From: Reyranella sp.
GTDB taxonomy: Bacteria; Pseudomonadota; Alphaproteobacteria; Reyranellales; Reyranellaceae
DNA length: 64,000 nt
Reading direction: 5' to 3'
Assembly (NCBI RefSeq): GCF_004297265.1
Contig: NZ_SCUT01000009.1
Location: forward strand, 1-64,000
Positions 60,300-64,000 of this stretch are shown here, piece by piece (the first letter of the stretch is position 1; each line of letters opens with the position of its first letter). The notes beneath the pieces are model-generated. The model made no database searches and was not told the origin of the DNA. It saw nothing but the letters and a program-made list of their open reading frames with translations. The position numbers and the translations under genes are program-made.

Positions 60300-60893
60300 T
60301 CAGCGACGCGGCTGCCCTCGCGCAAGAAGTATCGTGCCGCCGCCATCTCCCTCCACCGTTCGCGCGGTCGCCTTCCAGTAGCGACCGCCCAGAAGCCGGC
60401 GAAGCGTCAACGAAGCGGGAGCGCGATGGGGCGGCAGCCGGGCGCAGGAGATCTCGGCGATCGTCCAGTAGTCATCCGGACAACTGCACTGCAGAAGATG
60501 CACGCTGGCAGCTGCGACACGCCGCATGAATGGCGCCCCTCCCGTGGGTATCGACGCGCTGTCGCCGGCAAAAATCGCACCTTCGACCAACGAGGACTCG
60601 TCGAGGGGCAACCGCTCCTGAATCGGCATGTCCCGGCGGCGGCGCAGGTGAAGCCGCCGGCGAACACCGTCGTCGAGATAGCTCACGGATCCGCAGATAT
60701 CCGCAGACGCGCAAGGCTCCGCGTCATCCCCGCAGACCTCGATGGCGCAGTCGCTTGCCACGGTCAGCGTGAGCCTGACGTCGGCCGCGGCCGCACCGAT
60801 CCGGCGCACGATGCCGTCGAAGATATCGGCCCCGTGAAGATAGGTCCGGTCGGCCGTGAACGGCGGCTCGAGGATGAAGGGCTGCAATGCCAT
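60300..60893 (-). CDS. Unknown protein of the ACP operon
   Basis: From ATG 60893, this 197-residue protein begins MALQPFILEPPFTADRTYLHGADIF... and has VRLTLTVASDCAIEVCGDDA, CASADICGSVSYLDDGVRRR and VAAASVHLLQCSCPDDYWTI. It has several cysteines and a mixed alpha/beta pattern that I cannot assign; the LHGADIFDGIV opening loosely recalls hot-dog or acyltransferase substrate-binding domains. The gene starts seven bases after the ATP-grasp stop. It is probably a dedicated partner of the ACP. Confidence 0.55.
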   Translation of the reverse strand: MALQPFILEPPFTADRTYLHGADIFDGIVRRIGAAAADVRLTLTVASDCAIEVCGDDAEPCASADICGSVSYLDDGVRRRLHLRRRRDMPIQERLPLDESSLVEGAIFAGDSASIPTGGAPFMRRVAAASVHLLQCSCPDDYWTIAEISCARLPPHRAPASLTLRRLLGGRYWKATARTVEGDGGGTILLARGQPRR

Positions 60894-60900
60894 CGGATAC

Positions 60901-62085
60901 CTAGGTCGCAACGACGTGCGGAACGAACCGGCTGTATTCGTCGAAGATGATCGGTCCGTCGGACTCGAGGATTCCGATCCCTTCGACCGCGCCTCCCACG
61001 ATCCAGCTCATGACGGACGCATGCCTCGTCTGCGTGGCACTCCGGAAGGTCGGCAACCGGTGAAGCGCCTGAACGACCCAGCCTTCACGCCCGTAAGGCC
61101 CGGGCGTCGACAGGCCGCCGGCGGGAAGGGTCTGGTCCCTCAACGTCACATTGTGCCCCTTGATGGAGAACAGGGGCTTGACGACGCAGTTGCCGGTAGG
61201 CGCCGCCGGATCGCCGGAAAACCAGGCGGGGAGCAGGTTGGGATGGCCGGGAAACAGCCGCCATAGCCACACCAGGATTCCCTTGGAGGCCAGAACCAGC
61301 TTCCACAGCGGTTCGATGACGCCGGGCGAACCGGCCGCGAGGAAATTTCGTCCATAGGGTTCGCGCAGCAGGACGTTCCAGCGATAGGCCTTGACCAGCG
61401 AACGGATCGGCAGACCGTCGGCATCGACCAGAAACCCGCTCCCGTTCAGCCGGATTGCCTCGAGGTCGACATAGCGCGCGTCATGGCCGGCCTGCGTGGC
61501 ACAGTCCTGCAGGTAGCGAGCCCAGATCTGGTCCTCGACGTTGCGCAGCGACGCGGCCATGTGGAGCGGCCGGGCCATTGTATCGCCGAGCCTGTGGAAC
61601 GAACCCACCAGCGCCTCGTGCAGATGGTTGAACTGGTCGTAGCTGGCAGGCAGGTCGCCGTCGCGTTGCCGATCCTCCAGCCAGATCCACTGGAACACGG
61701 CCGCCTCGAAGAGCGTACCGGCCGTATCGGCGTTGCACTCATGGAGTTTGGCGGGATGGAGACCGTCGAAGGCCAGGTCGAAGCGCGCCAGAAGGTCCGG
61801 GTCGCTGCGGCGCCAGCTCTCGCTCAGGGCACCCCAGCAGGTTTCGGGAATGCCGAGGGACCGCAGGATTTCGTCGTCGCGACTGGCGCGGTCAACGACC
61901 TGCAGGCAGAGATCCCAGAGTTCCGTCGACGCGGCCTCCACGAGACGTTCGATGCAGCCCGCCTCTAAGAGATAGTAGGCATCGTCCGTCCAATACGGCG
62001 ACTTGGCTGTGGTGTGGTAGCGAAAGCCGGTCTGCTCGGCCAGATCCCGCCAGTCGGGCCGTTCGGCGATTGCGAGGCGCTGCAC
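60901..62085 (-). CDS. Glutathionylspermidine-synthase-like ATP-grasp ligase
   Basis: This 394-residue protein from GTG 62085 resembles the C-terminal amide-bond-forming half of glutathionylspermidine synthase: RYHTTAKSPYWTDDAYYLLE, LARFDLAFDGLHPAKLHECN with NADTAGTLFEAAVFQWIWLE, ARYVDLEAIRLNGSGFLVDA, and NCVVKPLFSIKGHNVTLRDQ. In the family these regions bind ATP, Mg and the acceptor. The amidase half is absent. In this operon it sits with an ACP, so the acceptor might be ACP-bound rather than glutathione. The acceptor assignment is inference. Confidence 0.7.
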   Translation of the reverse strand: MQRLAIAERPDWRDLAEQTGFRYHTTAKSPYWTDDAYYLLEAGCIERLVEAASTELWDLCLQVVDRASRDDEILRSLGIPETCWGALSESWRRSDPDLLARFDLAFDGLHPAKLHECNADTAGTLFEAAVFQWIWLEDRQRDGDLPASYDQFNHLHEALVGSFHRLGDTMARPLHMAASLRNVEDQIWARYLQDCATQAGHDARYVDLEAIRLNGSGFLVDADGLPIRSLVKAYRWNVLLREPYGRNFLAAGSPGVIEPLWKLVLASKGILVWLWRLFPGHPNLLPAWFSGDPAAPTGNCVVKPLFSIKGHNVTLRDQTLPAGGLSTPGPYGREGWVVQALHRLPTFRSATQTRHASVMSWIVGGAVEGIGILESDGPIIFDEYSRFVPHVVAT

Positions 62086-62100
62086 GGTGGCGATCTTCGA

Positions 62101-62355
62101 CTAGTCTGACAGATCGCTATCGAGCATCGTGTCGCCAAAGAGCCCCAGACCCCGGGCATGAGAAGGACCCACCGGATGAGCGGATGGGACTGTCCCGGCT
62201 GGTGTCCGGGCCGCGGCGACATCGGACAAGCTCGGGAAACCGGCCCGATGCACTCCTCCGTCTTCTCCGCGCGCGACCCGGAAATAGGGTTGGTCGACCA
62301 TGAGGACGAGTGCGATCGCTCCGGAACGGCGCAGAGGGGCGGCGTTCCGCGCCAA
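62101..62355 (-). CDS. Small ORF at the head of the ACP operon
   Basis: From a TTG at 62355 with a strong AAGGAG eight bases upstream, this 84-residue protein reads LARNAAPLRRSGAIALVLMV, then PYFRVARGEDGGVHRAGFPS and ends LGLFGDTMLDSDLSD. The stop lies 16 bases before the ATP-grasp start. Codon third-position GC is only moderately high, so coding status is uncertain. It could be a peptide substrate of the ligase or an independent small protein. Confidence 0.4.
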   Translation of the reverse strand: MARNAAPLRRSGAIALVLMVDQPYFRVARGEDGGVHRAGFPSLSDVAAARTPAGTVPSAHPVGPSHARGLGLFGDTMLDSDLSD

Positions 62356-62654
62356 TCCGTCTGCTCCTTCGGACTGCCCTCGCCGTTCCATGGATGCTCC
62401 GCACTCAAGCCCGAAAAGGCACACTCGAACTGCGGAAACCATACCGGGTGCTTTTTACACCTTCAAGTTATGACTCTTCGCTCAGCGGCCTCGCCCCCTC
62501 TCGATCGCATCGCCGGCCGACGCGATCGTGGCGACGGCGGGCACCCCTTTTTCCTTTCGTTTGATTCGGGTATCCCACTTAATTCGACTATTTTGGATAT
62601 TTCGTTTATTGTCGGGCGCCTTCTGACGCAGCCGGCAACCGCATGGAGATGACG

Positions 62655-63101
62655 ATGCCCGTCGACGGATCTCTTTCCGAGCGCCTCCCGACACCTGACG
62701 AAGCCGAGAAGGCCAGGACGGCGAGCACGCTCCTGGCGCGCCACAGGGACAGGCGGGGCGGCCTGTCGCTCCGCGTCAGGAAGGGCGCCAAGGACGCCAC
62801 CGTGGAGCTTCCACCGGCGATCAGCCACCTGGTGCTCGACCTCCTGCTGGCCGTCGGCAAGGGCGAAGCGGTCGCGCTCGTGCCGTTCGGCGGGGATCTT
62901 TCCACCCAGCAGGCGGCCGACATGCTCCAGGTCTCCCGGCCCTTCCTCGTGAAGCTGATCGAGAACAAGGAGATCCCGTACCACAAGGTCGGCACCCATC
63001 GGCGCATCCGGGCACAAGACGTGTTCGCCTACAGGCAACGCCGCGACCGGACGCGCAACGACGCGCTGACCCGGCTCGCCCGGCTGAAGCAGGAGGTCTA
63101 G
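62655..63101 (+). CDS. Excisionase-type HTH DNA-binding protein
   Basis: From ATG 62655 (GGAG upstream) this 148-residue protein carries a helix-turn-helix of the excisionase/MerR-like kind in its C-terminal half: LSTQQAADMLQVSRPFLVKL, IENKEIPYHKVGTHRRIRAQ. The family often acts as the antitoxin in toxin-antitoxin pairs with PIN-domain RNases, but no PIN gene follows it. It may be an orphan antitoxin or a free regulator. Confidence 0.75.
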   Translation: MPVDGSLSERLPTPDEAEKARTASTLLARHRDRRGGLSLRVRKGAKDATVELPPAISHLVLDLLLAVGKGEAVALVPFGGDLSTQQAADMLQVSRPFLVKLIENKEIPYHKVGTHRRIRAQDVFAYRQRRDRTRNDALTRLARLKQEV

Positions 63102-63169
63102 GACTGAAGGGAACGCAGCGCGGTCGTGACTCCCTGGCGAGGAGAGCGTCGACGCGCTAGCGTCCTTCC

Positions 63170-63871
63170 ATGTGTGGGAAGTTCACGGCGCAGGCCGCGT
63201 GGCGCGAAGTCGTCGCCTTCTCGCAGCCACTGACCGGTGAAAGTGGCGGCGGTGATGCCGAGGGCGGTGGAGACGAGATCGTCACCTACCGAGTCGGCGG
63301 GCCCTTGCCGGTCATCATCCGGGATCGCGAGGCGGGCAGGCGCCGCGTCGTGCCGATGCGCTGGGGCTTCCCTGCGCCGAAGGACTGGCGCCGGCCGCAG
63401 CCGATCCATGCGCGTTCGGAGACGATCGACGAGCTTCGCACCTTCAGGACGGCCTTCGAGACCGGGCAGCGCGGCATCGTCCTGTTCCGGACCTTCAACG
63501 AAGGCGAGGAGATCCTGAAGGAGGGCCGCAAGCCCCAGACGAAGCAATGGACGGTCGATCCCCGGGACGGCCGCCCGCGCGGCTTCGCTTTCCTGTGGCG
63601 CGAATTCGAGATCCCGGACCTGCCGATGCCGATGCGGGCCTGCGTCATGGTCACCGTGCCGGCCAACGAGCTGATCCGCCGGACCATCAAGTCCCTGGAG
63701 GAGGACCCGCGAATGCCGGCGATCCTGGAGGACGACGTCTGGGCGACCTGGCTGGGTGAGGACGGCGCCTCGCCGGCCGAAGCCAAGGCCCTGCTTCGGA
63801 CGATGGAAGGCGTGAACTGGACGGCGGCGCCCGAGCCGAAAAAGCCAAAGCCCGCCGCGCCACGCCCATAG
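63170..63871 (+). CDS. SRAP (YedK/HMCES) family protein with atypical active site
   Basis: This 233-residue protein begins MCGKFTAQAAW, conserving the catalytic Cys2 that crosslinks abasic DNA sites. Typical active-site residues are altered: H80 (PIHARSET) stands where Asn is expected, and D179 (EDPRMP) where His is expected; E111 (FNEGEE) is retained. The middle has an inserted Gly/Asp-rich segment (residues 24-36). The C-terminal tail is Lys/Pro-rich. It may retain DNA-protein crosslinking with altered reversal. Confidence 0.85.
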   Translation: MCGKFTAQAAWREVVAFSQPLTGESGGGDAEGGGDEIVTYRVGGPLPVIIRDREAGRRRVVPMRWGFPAPKDWRRPQPIHARSETIDELRTFRTAFETGQRGIVLFRTFNEGEEILKEGRKPQTKQWTVDPRDGRPRGFAFLWREFEIPDLPMPMRACVMVTVPANELIRRTIKSLEEDPRMPAILEDDVWATWLGEDGASPAEAKALLRTMEGVNWTAAPEPKKPKPAAPRP

Positions 63872-63923
63872 CCGCGCGCGCGTGCCGTGCCGTCCTGCCA
63901 GCGATCCGACCGGCACAGGAATT

Positions 63924-64000
63924 CTACCCTCCCCCCATTCGCAACCGCGCCACCCGCTCCCGGCCCTTCTCGATCGCGTCGCCGATCGACGCTTCCGCGG
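63924..64000 (-). CDS. C-terminal fragment of a gene running off the right edge
   Basis: On the minus strand a frame enters at the right edge and ends with the residues AEASIGDAIEKGRERVARLR and MGGG at a TAG at 63924-63926. The reading is consistent with coding sequence. The rest of the gene is outside the window; its product cannot be named. Confidence 0.45.
   Translation of the reverse strand, partial: AEASIGDAIEKGRERVARLRMGGG

Noticed and set aside
1-64000. tRNA, rRNA and CRISPR arrays
   Set aside because: No cloverleaf-like sequence with TTCGA-type T-loops in the right context and no regularly spaced repeats were found by eye; a dedicated search would be needed to exclude a tRNA fully.

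Overview
The window is high-GC (roughly two thirds G+C) DNA of an alphaproteobacterium. Gene content (FecI/FecR/TonB-receptor units, Co-type nitrile hydratase, PRC-barrel, DUF1062, DUF6328 and DUF6127 proteins) fits a soil or water Rhodospirillales/Hyphomicrobiales relative; a Reyranella-like host is my guess from general resemblance, not a demonstrated identification.

Positions 1-12177 are the structural half of a podovirus-type prophage, all on the minus strand and therefore read right to left: terminase large subunit, portal, a Bbp19-like protein, scaffold, major capsid protein, capsid cement protein, small unknowns, a receptor- or fibre-like protein, a DUF6127 membrane protein, lysozyme, holin-like protein, tail adaptor, and a tail protein that runs off the left edge. 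A TonB-domain gene with its own upstream terminator interrupts the module between terminase and portal. Two neighbouring phage genes (portal and the 9009-9247 gene) carry one-base frameshifts. No integrase, repressor or small terminase is visible; those genes must lie to the left or be lost.

Positions 12.2-22.3 kb hold an orphan leuC and a set of stress-related genes: a general stress protein, an EF-hand protein, a hemerythrin, a large KatE-type catalase and a cysteine hydrolase, with several small unknowns and a broken DUF6328 gene. Positions 22.3-29 kb hold an HpcH/HpaI aldolase and the first iron-uptake unit (PepSY membrane protein, TonB-dependent receptor with STN domain, FecR, FecI sigma factor). 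Positions 29-39 kb are ordinary chromosome: thioesterase, lipoproteins, an AhpD-like enzyme, a TauE/SafE exporter, a nitroreductase, an M48 protease, a LysR/MFS divergent pair, a response regulator and an Hsp20 gene with a sigma-32-like promoter.

Positions 39-48.6 kb hold an orphan FecR, a nitrile hydratase operon (alpha, beta, accessory protein, GFA-family protein), a PRC-barrel protein and a second complete PepSY/receptor/FecR/FecI unit in the same order as the first. The two units share a 7-1-7 palindrome over the predicted fecI start of transcription and a conserved leader element upstream of each receptor gene. Positions 48.6-58.9 kb hold an SGNH hydrolase, a PAS-REC protein, a decayed ClpP-like gene, a YccF protein, a DUF1062 protein, a STAS-like paralogue, AraC and DsrE genes, NhaA and two secreted proteins.

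The least familiar part is a minus-strand operon at 62355-59015: a small ORF, a glutathionylspermidine-synthase-like ATP-grasp ligase, an unknown 197-residue protein, a free-standing acyl carrier protein and an alpha/beta hydrolase. This combination looks like a compact ACP-dependent biosynthetic or modification pathway that I cannot match to a described one. The window ends with an excisionase-type HTH protein, an atypical SRAP-family protein and the tail of another gene.
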